DNA of 64,000 bases from Streptomyces atroolivaceus (GCF_000717025.1 NZ_JNXG01000002.1:806001-870000); one strand, 5' to 3'. Numbered from the stretch's first letter, positions 28,157 to 36,363 are shown. A program made the numbers and translations. Notes: a model not told the origin generated them from the letters alone.

Positions 28157-29257
28157 GTGTCCGCAGTTCCCGTCTCCTCCCGTCTCCCGGTCTTCCCCTG
28201 GGACAAGCTCGCGCCCTACAAGGCGACGGCCGTGGCCCACCCGGACGGCCTCGTGGACCTGTCGGTCGGCACGCCCGTCGACCCGGTGCCCGAGCTGATC
28301 CAGCAGGCGCTGATCGCCGCGGCGGACAGCCCCGGCTACCCGACGGTGTGGGGGACCGAGGCGCTGCGTGACGCCCTGACCGGCTGGGCGGAGCGCAGAC
28401 TCGGCGCGGTGGGTGTGGAGCACGAGAACGTACTGCCGGTGGTCGGGTCCAAGGAACTGGTCGCCTGGCTGCCGACCCAGCTCGGTCTCGGCGCGGGTGA
28501 CAAGGTCGCCTACCCGCGGCTCGCGTACCCGACGTACGAGGTCGGGGCGCGGCTGTGCGGCGCCGAGCCCGTCGTCTACGACGACCCGACGGAGCTGGAC
28601 CCGGAGGGCCTGAAGCTGCTCTGGCTCAACTCGCCGTCCAACCCGACGGGCCGCGTGCTGCCGAAGGACGAGCTGATCCGGATCGTGGCCTGGGCGCGGG
28701 AGCACGGTGTGCTGGTCTTCAGCGACGAGTGCTACCTGGAGCTCGGCTGGGAGGCGGAGCCCGTCTCCGTGCTCCACGCGGACGTCTGCGGCGGTACGTA
28801 CGAGGGCGTCGTCGCCGTCCACTCGCTCTCCAAGCGCTCCAACCTCGCCGGCTACCGCGCGGCCTTCGTCGCGGGCGACGCGGCCGTCCTCGGCGAGCTG
28901 CTCCAGATCCGTAAGCACGGCGGGATGATGACGCCGGCCCCGGTCCAGGCGGCGACGGTCGCGGCCCTGGGCGACGACGCGCACGTCGCGGAGCAGCGGG
29001 AGCGATACGCGCGGCGGCGCACGGTGCTGCGGGCGGCGCTGGAGGCCCACGGCTTCCGGATCGAGCACAGCGAGGCGAGCCTCTACCTCTGGGCCACGCG
29101 GGACGAGCCGTGCTGGGAGACCGTGGCGCACCTGTCGGAGCTCGGCGTCCTCGTGGCACCGGGCGACTTCTACGGGCCGGCCGGAGACCGCTTCGTACGG
29201 GTGGCGCTGACCGCCTCGGACGAGCGCGTGGACGCCGCGGTCGAGCGGCTGTCCTGA
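28157..29257 (+). CDS. dapC: Succinyldiaminopimelate transaminase
   Basis: A 366-residue fold-type I aminotransferase. The motifs are GTEALRDALTGW, the segment NSPSNPTGRVLPKDEL, SDECYLELGW with the Asp that pairs with the cofactor, and SLSKRSNLAGYRAAF with the PLP-binding Lys near residue 225. The enzyme makes N-succinyl-diaminopimelate precursors in lysine and cell-wall synthesis. The partner dapE lies 1.7 kb further on. GTG 28157 starts the protein MSAVPVSSRLPVFPWDKL, matching the family N-terminus; the ribosome site is weak (GAGAAAG). Confidence 0.93.
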   Translation: MSAVPVSSRLPVFPWDKLAPYKATAVAHPDGLVDLSVGTPVDPVPELIQQALIAAADSPGYPTVWGTEALRDALTGWAERRLGAVGVEHENVLPVVGSKELVAWLPTQLGLGAGDKVAYPRLAYPTYEVGARLCGAEPVVYDDPTELDPEGLKLLWLNSPSNPTGRVLPKDELIRIVAWAREHGVLVFSDECYLELGWEAEPVSVLHADVCGGTYEGVVAVHSLSKRSNLAGYRAAFVAGDAAVLGELLQIRKHGGMMTPAPVQAATVAALGDDAHVAEQRERYARRRTVLRAALEAHGFRIEHSEASLYLWATRDEPCWETVAHLSELGVLVAPGDFYGPAGDRFVRVALTASDERVDAAVERLS

Positions 29258-29284
29258 GCGGGGCGGCCGGCCCCGGATGTGACG

Positions 29285-29318
29285 AGGGGCCTCGGGAGTG
29301 CGCACTCCCGAGGCCCCT
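29285..29318. terminator. Bidirectional terminator between dapC and a convergent gene
   Basis: A perfect 15-bp palindromic stem, AGGGGCCTCGGGAGT with its complement around GCGC, lies between the convergent dapC and the small exported-protein gene, so it can end both transcripts. Confidence 0.85.
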
Positions 29319-29351
29319 TCGCGCGTTCTCGAGGGCGCGTGTTCCGGCGGA

Positions 29352-29699
29352 TCAGCCGATCGGGAGGCCCTTGGTGGGCAGGCCCTTGGTCGGCAGGGAG
29401 TCCTCGGAGAGCTCGCCGTCCGCAACGGTGCCGGCCTTCTCGAGGGCCTTGCCCGCGGCGGGAAGGGTCGTGCCGACCACCTTGCCGCCGGTCTCGTTCG
29501 CCACCGCGGAACCCTGCTTCGAGGCGGAGTCCAGCGTGCTGCTGACCCCGGCACCGTCGAGCGAGGTGAGGCCGCCGAGCGCGGGGGTCTGCGGGAGCCC
29601 CGCGGCACCCGCGGCACCGGCCGCGCCGACCACGGGGGCCGCACCTGCGGCGATCAGCAGCGCGGCACGGGCGATCCTGCGGGTCAGGGGGAGGGACAT
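29352..29699 (-). CDS. Small exported protein, function unknown
   Basis: A 115-residue protein. GAAGGAGC lies 5 bases before the ATG at 29699. The first 34 residues (MSLPLTRRIARAALLIAA, then an Ala/Gly run) are a Sec signal peptide, with a likely cut after AGAAG. The mature part is low in aromatic residues and repeats LPTKG twice near the C-terminus. No Cys, no known domain. It is similar in style to small surface proteins of Streptomyces whose role is unknown. It converges on dapC through the shared hairpin. Confidence 0.75.
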   Translation of the reverse strand: MSLPLTRRIARAALLIAAGAAPVVGAAGAAGAAGLPQTPALGGLTSLDGAGVSSTLDSASKQGSAVANETGGKVVGTTLPAAGKALEKAGTVADGELSEDSLPTKGLPTKGLPIG

Positions 29700-30006
29700 G
29701 ATGCTCCTTCGACGGGACGTCAGCGGTTCGCGGCGGATGTGGAGTCCGCCTGTCCGGTGATCGGACGCACTGAACAACCGGTCGTGGGGCAGGGAAGGTT
29801 GCGGGCCACCGAGGTAAAGACTGGGTAATGCGTCAGATAATCCGCAACGGAGGAACCCGGGCGAACAGTGCATTCCCCGGACCCCTGATGAACCGTCACT
29901 TCACCTTGTAAGCATGGGAATTGAGGTGCACGGTGGGGGTGCGAGAAGGGTGCCGGGGGCAGGTGTCGGCGGGCGCCGAACCACCCCTACGGGATGACGG
30001 GCCGTA
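29700..30006. other. Intergenic region, no gene seen
   Basis: This 307-base stretch is upstream of the small exported-protein gene (minus strand) and downstream of the next minus-strand gene. It holds the AAGGAG ribosome site next to 29700 and presumably the promoter, with AT-richer patches around 29815-29835 (GTAATGCGTCAGATAAT). No ORF with the expected codon bias and no convincing hairpin was found. Confidence 0.4.
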
Positions 30007-30900
30007 CTACTGAGCGAGCCGCATTCGGACCGCGGTGGTGCCCGATTCCTTACGTTCCGTCCGCCAGCCGGTGTCGGTGGTCCATACCCGGCCCGCGTAC
30101 GCGACCTCTTCGATCCGCAGGGTGCCGGCCTGTGCGACCGCCCAGTGGGCGAGCTCCCAGCCGCGCCGGGAGGTGGCGTCGCCCTCGGCCCGCACGGGCA
30201 CCGACACCGTGCCCGCCGCGGAGGCGCCCGCCGACCCGGCGGAGGGCAGCACGTCCTTCCCGAAGGCGCGCACCAGGCCCGACCGCACCTCGGCCGCGTC
30301 CCCGGGGCCGTCGGCGGCCGCCGGCAGCGAGCAGGTCAGCGAGGCGGGGGCGCGTCCGGTCAGCGCGGCGGCCAGCAGCGCGGCATCCGGCTCGTGTTTG
30401 GCGTACGCCTGCGGGAATCCGCTCTTCTGCACGCGCTGGGCCGCGACCGTCAGCGGCAGCCGCGAGTAGCCCGGGACCTCGGCGAGGTGCTCGTAGAACT
30501 CGGCGGACGCATAGACGGGGTCCATGATCTGCGCGGGCGTCCCCCACCCCTGTGAGGGGCGCTGCTGGAAGAGCCCGAGCGAGTCCCGGTCGCCGTGGTC
30601 GATGTTGCGCAGCGCGGATTCCTGGAGTGCGGTCGCCAGCGCGATGGTCACCGCGCGTTCCGGCAGCCCGCGCGTGGTGCCCACGGCGGAGATCGTGGCG
30701 GCGTTCGCGGCCTGGGCGGGGCTCATCCCGTACGTACGCCCCTCGCCTCCGTCGGCGGAGGCCACGGTGCAGCGGGGCGCTCCCTCGTGGCCGGAGAGGT
30801 ACTGCACGGCCAGATAACCGGCCAGGGCCACGAGCACGGTGAAGGCGGCCGCGGTGCGGAAGAGGCGGCTGCGGCGGGGGGAAGCGGTGGTCCGGGGCAC
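30007..30900 (-). CDS. Membrane-anchored protein with a lysozyme-like fold, function unknown
   Basis: A protein of about 297 residues. GTG 30900 is favoured (MPRTTASPRRSRLFRTAAAF); an ATG at 30963 is in frame but would overlap the divergent dapE start. Residues 12-31 are a membrane anchor. The outside part contains GLPERAVTIALATALQESALRNIDHGDRDSLGLFQQRPSQGWG, a pattern (catalytic-type Glu in QES, then SLGLFQQR) seen in actinobacterial lysozyme-like or transglycosylase-like proteins. A second, unassigned domain follows to the C-terminus. Wall-related function is inference; the start is uncertain. Confidence 0.72.
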   Translation of the reverse strand: MPRTTASPRRSRLFRTAAAFTVLVALAGYLAVQYLSGHEGAPRCTVASADGGEGRTYGMSPAQAANAATISAVGTTRGLPERAVTIALATALQESALRNIDHGDRDSLGLFQQRPSQGWGTPAQIMDPVYASAEFYEHLAEVPGYSRLPLTVAAQRVQKSGFPQAYAKHEPDAALLAAALTGRAPASLTCSLPAAADGPGDAAEVRSGLVRAFGKDVLPSAGSAGASAAGTVSVPVRAEGDATSRRGWELAHWAVAQAGTLRIEEVAYAGRVWTTDTGWRTERKESGTTAVRMRLAQ

Positions 30901-30948
30901 GGAGCCCACCGTACTGGAGGGTACGACCGGGGTGGGGACGAAGTCGCT

Positions 30949-30954
30949 TAGGCT
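30949..30954 (+). promoter_or_regulatory. -10 box for a leaderless dapE transcript
   Basis: TAGGCT ends 7 bases before the dapE ATG and no ribosome-binding site precedes that ATG. A weak -35 (around TACGAC, 30922-30927) is about 21 bases upstream. Confidence 0.55.
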
Positions 30955-30961
30955 CGTGACC

Positions 30962-32041
30962 ATGGATGGACACACGCTTGACCTCGCGCTGGACGGCCCG
31001 GAGCTCACCGCCCGGCTGGTCGACTTCCCGTCGGTCAGCGGGCAGGAGAAGGACCTCGCGGACGCCATCGAGGCGGCCCTGCGCCCCCTGCCGCATCTGA
31101 CCGTCGACCGTCACGGGAACAACATCGTCGCCAGGACGCGGCTGGGCCGCGCCGAGCGCGTCGTCCTGGCGGGGCACATCGACACCGTCCCGATCGCGGA
31201 CAACGTGCCGTCCAGGCTCGACGACGACGGCGTGCTGTGGGGCTGCGGGACCTCCGACATGAAGTCGGGCGTAGCCGTCCAGCTGCGGATCGCGGCGACG
31301 GTGCCGGAGCCCAACCGCGACCTCACCTTCATCTTCTACGACAACGAGGAGGTCGCCGCCCACCTCAACGGCCTCGGGCACGTGGCCGAGGCGCACCCGG
31401 AATGGCTCGACGCGGACTTCGCCGTCCTGCTGGAGGGCTCCAACGGTGAGGTCGAGGGCGGCTGCCAGGGAACGCTCCGGGTCCATCTGCGCTTCGCGGG
31501 CGAGCGCTCCCACTCCGCACGCGGCTGGATGGGGTCCAACGCGATCCACGCGGCCGCCCCGGCGCTGGCCCGGCTGGCCGCGTACGAGCCGCGCCGCCCG
31601 GTCATCGACGGACTGGAGTACCGGGAAGGGCTCAACGCCGTGGGCATCGAGGGAGGCGTCGCCACCAACGTCATCCCGGACGCCTGCACCCTGGTCGTCA
31701 ACTACCGCTACGCCCCCGACCGGACGGCCGAGGAGGCCGAGGCGCACGTCCAGGAGGTCTTCGCGGACTGCGGCGTCGCCGAGTTCGTCGTGGACGACCA
31801 CACCGGCGCCGCGATGCCCGGTCTCTCGCATCCGGCGGCCAAGGCGTTCATGGAGGCGGTCGGCGGCATCGCGCTGCCCAAGTTCGGCTGGACGGACGTG
31901 TCCCGCTTCGGCTCCCTGGGCATCCCCGCGGTGAACTACGGCCCCGGTGACCCCCTCTTCGCCCACAAGCGGGACGAGCACGTGCGGGTCGAGAGGATCA
32001 CGCACTGCGAGGACCGTCTCCGCTCCTGGCTCACCAGCTGA
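30962..32041 (+). CDS. dapE: Succinyl-diaminopimelate desuccinylase
   Basis: A 359-residue M20-family zinc amidohydrolase. The metal-binding motifs are AGHIDTVP, CGTSDMKSGVAV (bridging Asp) and FYDNEEV (catalytic and ligand Glu); the C-terminal HKRDEH supplies the last His. The dimerisation domain occupies about 180-290, with SARGWMGSNAIH at its start. It hydrolyses N-succinyl-LL-diaminopimelate, giving the cell-wall and lysine precursor. The ATG at 30962 overlaps no ribosome site and is probably the 5' end of the mRNA. Confidence 0.94.
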   Translation: MDGHTLDLALDGPELTARLVDFPSVSGQEKDLADAIEAALRPLPHLTVDRHGNNIVARTRLGRAERVVLAGHIDTVPIADNVPSRLDDDGVLWGCGTSDMKSGVAVQLRIAATVPEPNRDLTFIFYDNEEVAAHLNGLGHVAEAHPEWLDADFAVLLEGSNGEVEGGCQGTLRVHLRFAGERSHSARGWMGSNAIHAAAPALARLAAYEPRRPVIDGLEYREGLNAVGIEGGVATNVIPDACTLVVNYRYAPDRTAEEAEAHVQEVFADCGVAEFVVDDHTGAAMPGLSHPAAKAFMEAVGGIALPKFGWTDVSRFGSLGIPAVNYGPGDPLFAHKRDEHVRVERITHCEDRLRSWLTS

Positions 32042-32126
32042 CTCACGGCATTCCCCTGCGCGTAACCTCCGCCGATCTACGCTGAAGCGACACACGCACA
32101 TCGCAGGTCGGCGGAGGGAGCAGGTC

Positions 32127-32912
32127 ATGGGCAACCCGGAGGACGCACGGATCCCCGAGGGCGCGCAGATTCCCGAGGGCGCGGTGAAGCCCGAGGAACA
32201 GCGACTGGGCCCGGTACTGCGCCGCAGGGACCAGGTCCAGCCGGGCACGACCGATCAGCGGCTGCTGGATACCGAGGGCGACTCCGAGTGGGTCCACACC
32301 GACCCCTGGCGGGTCATGCGGATCCAGTCCGAGTTCGTGGAGGGCTTCGGCGCGCTGGCGGAGCTGCCCAGCGCCATCAGCGTCTTCGGCTCGGCCCGCA
32401 CTCCGGCAGGCGGACCGGAGTACGAGGCGGGCGTACGGATCGGGAAGGCGCTGGTCGAGGCGGGGTTCGCCGTCATCACGGGCGGCGGTCCCGGAGCGAT
32501 GGAGGCGGCGAACAAGGGTGCCCGGGAGGCGAACGGGGTCTCCGTCGGACTCGGCATCGAGCTGCCCTTCGAGTCCGGGCTGAATCCACATGTCGACATC
32601 GGCGTCAACTTCCGCTACTTCTTCGTCCGCAAGACGATGTTCGTCAAGTACGCGCAGGGCTTCGTCGTCCTGCCCGGCGGGCTGGGCACCCTCGACGAGC
32701 TCTTCGAGGCACTGACCCTGGTGCAGACGGGCAAGGTGACGCGCTTCCCGATCGTCCTGTTCGGCACGGCGTACTGGGGCGGCCTGGTGGACTGGCTGCG
32801 GGACACGGTCGTCGCGGGCGGCAAGGCCTCCGAGCGCGACCTGATGCTCTTCCACGTCACGGACGACGTGGAAGAGGCGGTCCGGCTGGTGACGAAGGAA
32901 GTCGGCCGCTAG
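32127..32912 (+). CDS. LOG family protein (TIGR00730), cytokinin-activating-enzyme fold
   Basis: A 261-residue Rossmann-like protein. The motif GGGPGAMEAANKGAREANG near residues 125-142 and PGGLGTLDELFEALTL near 193-208 are the phosphoribohydrolase signature of the LOG family, which cuts nucleotide 5'-monophosphates into base and ribose phosphate. A 70-residue polar head (RIPEGAQIPEGAVKPEEQ) is common in actinobacterial members. GGAGGGAG precedes the ATG at 32127. It follows dapE by 85 bases, as in mycobacteria where a LOG gene lies near dapE and folP2. Confidence 0.88.
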   Translation: MGNPEDARIPEGAQIPEGAVKPEEQRLGPVLRRRDQVQPGTTDQRLLDTEGDSEWVHTDPWRVMRIQSEFVEGFGALAELPSAISVFGSARTPAGGPEYEAGVRIGKALVEAGFAVITGGGPGAMEAANKGAREANGVSVGLGIELPFESGLNPHVDIGVNFRYFFVRKTMFVKYAQGFVVLPGGLGTLDELFEALTLVQTGKVTRFPIVLFGTAYWGGLVDWLRDTVVAGGKASERDLMLFHVTDDVEEAVRLVTKEVGR

Positions 32913-32980
32913 ACGCCCGTGCCCGCCGGACGGGGCGAGGCGGGGCGGGACTGTGCGGAGCCTCCCGGGGCCGGGGTACC

Positions 32981-33080
32981 TCCCCCGGCCCCCCTGGGCG
33001 GCGGGTCACTTCCCCGGCCCCTCTGGGCGGCGGGTCACTCCCCCGGCCCCTCTGGGCGGCTTCCCCGGCCCCCCTGGGCG
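32981..33080. repeat. GC-rich imperfect tandem repeat between convergent genes
   Basis: Four units share the core CCCCGGCCCCTCTGGGCGGC, with lengths of about 30, 29, 21 and 20 bases (starting at 32981, 33011, 33040 and 33061). The first two also share GGGTCACT. The block lies between the LOG-family stop (32912) and the convergent folP stop (33116), where a terminator would be expected; CCGGCC/GGGCGG pairing between units could fold. Confidence 0.7.
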
Positions 33081-33115
33081 TCCGCCTGCGGGGGAGGGCG
33101 TAGGCGTACGGGCGC

Positions 33116-33988
33116 CTACGCCAGGCCTCGCCGTGCGACCGCCGGCGGCCTGTGGCCCGCGATGGACGCGACCATGTCCAGGACCTGCCGGGTCTCGGCC
33201 ACTTCGTGCACCCTGTACACCTGCGCCCCGAGCCACGCCGACACGGCGGTCGTCGCGAGCGTACCGATCACACGTTCCTTGACCGGTCTGTCGAGCGTCT
33301 CCCCGACGAAGTCCTTGTTGGAGAGCGAGACCAGCACCGGCCACCCCGTGGCCGTCATCTCGTCGAGCCGGCGTGTGGCCTCCAGTGAATGCCTGGTGTT
33401 CTTCCCGAAGTCGTGACCCGGGTCGATCATGATTCCGTCCGCCCTGACACCGAGCTCCACGGCCCGCTCGGCGAGACCCAGGGTCACCCGCAGGATGTCC
33501 GCCATCACGTCGTCGTACGCGATCCGGTGCGGCCGTGTGCGGGGCTCGGCGCCGCCCGCGTGCGTGCACACGAGCCCCGCTCCGTACCGCGCGGCCACCT
33601 CCGCCAGCTTCGGGTCGACACCGCCCCACGCGTCGTTCAGCAGGTCCGCCCCGGCCTCGCAGACCGCCTCGCCCACGTCGTGCCGCCAGGTGTCCACGCT
33701 GATCACGACGTCCGGGTGACGGCGGCGCACCTCGGAGACGAAGCCGACCGTGCGGCGCGCCTCCTCCTGAGCCGTCACCTCCTCGCCGGGGCCTGCCTTC
33801 ACCCCGCCGATGTCGATGATCGCGGCGCCCTCCGCGACGGCCTGCTCGACCCGGGAGAGGGCGGGTTCGTCGCGGAACGTCGCCCCCTGGTCGTAGAAGG
33901 AGTCGGGAGTCCGGTTCACGATCGCCATGATCACCGGCTCGTGCGGTCCGAACTCCCGCCGCCCCAGCCTGAGCGCCCCGCTTCGCAT
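33116..33988 (-). CDS. folP2: Dihydropteroate-synthase-like protein, FolP2 type
   Basis: A 290-residue TIM-barrel protein; GGAGGAACC precedes the ATG at 33988. DHPS landmarks are IMAIVNRTPDSFYDQGATF, ISVDTWRHDV, LLNDAWGG, DPGHDFGKNTRHSLE and the C-terminal RVHEVAETRQ. The N-terminal signature reads NRTPDSFYDQG where true folate enzymes read NVTPDSFSDGG, as in mycobacterial FolP2, which was reported not to make dihydropteroate. The neighbours (dapE, LOG gene, DivIVA-domain gene, tag) are the mycobacterial folP2 neighbours, not folate genes. So the assignment is FolP2-like with unknown reaction. Confidence 0.83.
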   Translation of the reverse strand: MRSGALRLGRREFGPHEPVIMAIVNRTPDSFYDQGATFRDEPALSRVEQAVAEGAAIIDIGGVKAGPGEEVTAQEEARRTVGFVSEVRRRHPDVVISVDTWRHDVGEAVCEAGADLLNDAWGGVDPKLAEVAARYGAGLVCTHAGGAEPRTRPHRIAYDDVMADILRVTLGLAERAVELGVRADGIMIDPGHDFGKNTRHSLEATRRLDEMTATGWPVLVSLSNKDFVGETLDRPVKERVIGTLATTAVSAWLGAQVYRVHEVAETRQVLDMVASIAGHRPPAVARRGLA

Positions 33989-34085
33989 TCCTGGTTCCTC
34001 CCTGTAGCTCGCCTGCGACCCTAACTGTCGGTGCCGCATGGCACGATCTGACCTGGACAGGTATTCCGCTCGCTGGGAGATGCGC

Positions 34086-34469
34086 GTGTTCTGGTTCTTG
34101 CTGCTCACGATGGCCGTGGTCGTGGCCGCGGTCACCCTGGCGGTGGTCGGCGGAGGCGGAAGCGCGGTGCTGCAGGACGTCGAGCCCGAGCGGCTCACCG
34201 ACCCGCTGCCCGCGAACCGCCCCGTCGGCCGCGCCGATGTCGAGGCCATGCGGCTGCCCATGGCCGTGCGCGGCTACCGCATGACGGACGTGGACGAGGC
34301 CCTCGGCAGGCTGGGTGCCGAGCTCGCGGAGCGGGACGCCCACATCGCCGAGCTGGAGTCGGCGCTCGCCGGGGCCCAGGCGACCGCGGTGAACGGCCCC
34401 GATCTGTTCAAGCGGCCGGGCGAGGGGCTCGCGGAGGACGGCCCGCAGGGCGAGGACGGCGAGCGGTGA
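34086..34469 (+). CDS. DivIVA-domain membrane protein
   Basis: A 127-residue protein. GTG 34086 was chosen because GGGAG stands 6 bases before it and the protein then starts MFWFLLLTMAVVVAAVTLAV, a single N-terminal membrane span; ATG 34038 and 34080 are in frame but lack a spaced ribosome site. A DivIVA-type motif follows (MRGYR-like AVRGYRMTDVDEALGRLGAEL), then a coiled-coil segment and an acidic Gly-rich tail. Related proteins sense membrane curvature or take part in polar growth; the role here is unknown. It overlaps tag by 4 bases (GTGA). Confidence 0.82.
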   Translation: MFWFLLLTMAVVVAAVTLAVVGGGGSAVLQDVEPERLTDPLPANRPVGRADVEAMRLPMAVRGYRMTDVDEALGRLGAELAERDAHIAELESALAGAQATAVNGPDLFKRPGEGLAEDGPQGEDGER

Positions 34470-35050
34470 GCGGCGCCGAACCGGCGGCCGACGGGCGCCT
34501 GCGCTGCCCGTGGGGCCTGTCCACGGACGACTACCTCGCGTACCACGACACCGAGTGGGGCCGTCCCGTCCACGGTGACGACGCCCTCTTCGAGCGTCTC
34601 TGCCTGGAGGCTTTCCAGTCCGGGCTCTCGTGGCTGACGATCCTGCGCCGCCGGGAAGGGTTCCGCAGCGCGTTCGCCGGATTCAAGATCGCCGCGGTCG
34701 CGGAGTTCACCGACGCCGACAGGGAGCGGCTGCTCGCCGACGCCGGAATCATCCGCAACCGCGCGAAGATCGACGCCACGCTCGCCAACGCCGAGGTGCT
34801 GGCCGGATGGGGCGTGGGCGAACTGGACGCCCTCATCTGGTCGTACGCACCCGATCCGGCCACGCGGCCGGTCCCGCGCGCCCTCGGCGACGTCCCGGCG
34901 GTCACCCCGGAGTCCACGGCGCTGGCCAAGGAGCTGAAGAAGCGGTCCATCCGCTTCGTCGGCCCCACGACCGCGTACGCGCTGATGCAGGCCTGCGGTC
35001 TGGTCGACGACCACCTGGCCGACTGCGTGGCCCGGGGCGGCGGCCGGTAG
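34466..35050 (+). CDS. tag: DNA-3-methyladenine glycosylase I
   Basis: A 194-residue base-excision repair enzyme that removes 3-methyladenine from alkylated DNA. Landmarks: CPWGLSTDDYLAYHDTEWGRP at the N-terminus, FERLCLEAFQSGLSWLTILRRREGFR with the helix-hairpin-helix, and FVGPTTAYALMQACGLVDDHLADC at the C-terminus, where Cys and His bind the structural zinc. Length is normal. It starts with GTG inside the stop of the DivIVA-domain gene, so both are on one message. It converges with the enoyl-CoA hydratase gene with only 2 bases between. Confidence 0.94.
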   Translation: MSGAEPAADGRLRCPWGLSTDDYLAYHDTEWGRPVHGDDALFERLCLEAFQSGLSWLTILRRREGFRSAFAGFKIAAVAEFTDADRERLLADAGIIRNRAKIDATLANAEVLAGWGVGELDALIWSYAPDPATRPVPRALGDVPAVTPESTALAKELKKRSIRFVGPTTAYALMQACGLVDDHLADCVARGGGR

Positions 35051-35052
35051 TC

Positions 35053-35862
35053 CTACCTGCCGAGATACTTCGGCGGCTGCTTGGCGAGGAAGGCATCGAC
35101 CGCGATGGTGTGGTCCTGCGACGCGCCCGCCTTCGTCTGGAGTTCGTCCTCCTTCTCCAGCGTCTCGGCGAGCGAGTGCCCGGCGCCGTACGCCACGGAC
35201 GCCTTCAGGGCCGCGTACGCCACCGTGGGGCCGTCCGCCAGGGCGCGGGCCACCGCGTGCGCCTCCTTCGCCAGGTCGGCCGCGGGCACCACCTTGTTCA
35301 CGATGCCCAGCTCGTAGGCCTCCTGGGCGGAGAGCGAACGCGGGAAGAACAGCAGGTCCGTCGCGCGGCTCGCGCCGATCAGCCTGGGCAGGGTCCAGGA
35401 GACGCCCGAGTCGGCGGTCAGCGCGACACCGGCGAAGGACGTGTTGAAGGCGGCGGTGTCGGCGGCCACGCGGTAGTCGGCGGCGAGCGCGAATCCGAAG
35501 CCCGCCCCCGCCGCGACCCCGTTGACCCCCGCGACCACCGGCTTCTCCATCTCGGTGAGGGCGCGGACGATGGGGTTGTAGTGCTCCCGCACCGTGCTCA
35601 GGGCGTTGCCGCCGTCCGACTCGCGGGCCTCGGAGAGCTTGGCGACGTGCTCCTTGAGGTCCTGGCCCACGCAGAAGGCGCGCCCGGTGGCGGTGAGGAG
35701 AACCGCCCGCACGGCAGGGTCGTCCGCGACTGCCCGAAGAGCGTCACGGAGCGCGACCTTGGCCGCGGTGTTCATGGCGTTCATCGCGTCGGGGCGATTG
35801 ATCGTGATCGTCGCGAGCCCGTCGCTCACGTCCGTGAGCACGGTGTCAGCCATGTCGGCCAT
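35053..35862 (-). CDS. Enoyl-CoA hydratase/isomerase family protein
   Basis: A 269-residue crotonase-fold protein. The CoA-binding oxyanion segments are VCFVGQDLKEH-like (AFCVGQDLKEHVA, near 63) and GVAAGAGFGFALAADYRVA near 118-136. The downstream GVALTADSGVSWTLPRLIG has Asp rather than Glu at the position that is Asp in PaaG-type isomerases. It may therefore be an isomerase of phenylacetate or fatty-acid breakdown; substrate cannot be told. GGGAG lies 8 bases before ATG 35862. It stands alone. Confidence 0.88.
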   Translation of the reverse strand: MADMADTVLTDVSDGLATITINRPDAMNAMNTAAKVALRDALRAVADDPAVRAVLLTATGRAFCVGQDLKEHVAKLSEARESDGGNALSTVREHYNPIVRALTEMEKPVVAGVNGVAAGAGFGFALAADYRVAADTAAFNTSFAGVALTADSGVSWTLPRLIGASRATDLLFFPRSLSAQEAYELGIVNKVVPAADLAKEAHAVARALADGPTVAYAALKASVAYGAGHSLAETLEKEDELQTKAGASQDHTIAVDAFLAKQPPKYLGR

Positions 35863-36054
35863 TGCTGGGTCTCCCTACGGGTCCGGCGTCGTGCCTGTCC
35901 AGGCAAGCATGGCGGACTTCCGGCCGCCCGGACATGTGACCTGCGTCTAACGATTGGACCTCGGCTGAGGGCCGGAGGGGGCGCAGTATCGCAGCCGGAT
36001 CGCCGAATTGAGTGGTTTTGAGAGAGCGCGTTGCGCAAGCGATGCCTACCGATG

Positions 36055-36085
36055 TTGGTCATCGGGGTCTCTGATGCGGGATAAT
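36055..36085 (+). promoter_or_regulatory. Candidate housekeeping promoter for the DUF3117 unit
   Basis: TTGGTC (36055-36060), a 19-base spacer and GATAAT (36080-36085), a good match to a HrdB-type promoter. The transcript would begin near 36092, giving about 85 bases before the DUF3117 start. Confidence 0.6.
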
Positions 36086-36099
36086 GCGGAGGAAGCATT

Positions 36100-36189
36100 G
36101 TGTTCGACGCCGGTGAGGCAGCGCCTGTCATGGGGCCGCCGGCTGCGATGAGCTGGTTTCAGGAAGGGGAACGAGCATGGCGGCCATGA
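36100..36189 (+). CDS. Possible upstream ORF of 29 codons overlapping the DUF3117 start
   Basis: GTG at 36100 is preceded by GGAGGAA (36088-36094) at ideal spacing. The frame runs MFDAGEAAPVMGPPAAMSWF and ends at TGA 36187-36189, 12 bases inside the DUF3117 gene in another frame, an arrangement suited to translational coupling. Against it: the predicted transcription start near 36092 would remove part of that ribosome site, and such a short frame can arise by chance. No homologue is known to me. Confidence 0.3.
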   Translation: MFDAGEAAPVMGPPAAMSWFQEGERAWRP

Positions 36190-36344
36190 AGCCGCGGACG
36201 GGCGACGGCCCGCTCGAGGTGACAAAGGAGGGGCGGGGCATCGTCATGCGCGTTCCGCTCGAAGGCGGCGGTCGGCTTGTCGTCGAGCTGACTCCGGACG
36301 AGGCCGATGCACTCGGTGACGCGCTGAAGAAGGTCGTCGGCTGA
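36177..36344 (+). CDS. DUF3117 protein
   Basis: A 55-residue acidic-basic protein: MAAMKPRTGDGPLEVTKEGR at the start and LVVELTPDEADALGDALKKV near the end. AGGAAGGGG lies about 7 bases before the ATG. The DUF3117 family is widespread and highly conserved in actinobacteria, usually near tag and an O-methyltransferase / sigma E locus, as here. It has no known function; small size and high conservation suggest a binding or regulatory role. Confidence 0.88.
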   Translation: MAAMKPRTGDGPLEVTKEGRGIVMRVPLEGGGRLVVELTPDEADALGDALKKVVG

Positions 36345-36363
36345 GGCGGAGGCGCCCACACTT

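Noticed and set aside
29874..30006. A cyclic-di-AMP riboswitch before the lysozyme-like or exported-protein genes.
   Set aside because: The region is downstream of one gene and lacks the conserved core; nothing beyond AT-richer patches is visible.
32981..33080. The tandem repeat as a CRISPR array.
   Set aside because: Units follow each other with no unique spacers of constant length, only four imperfect copies, and no cas gene is near.
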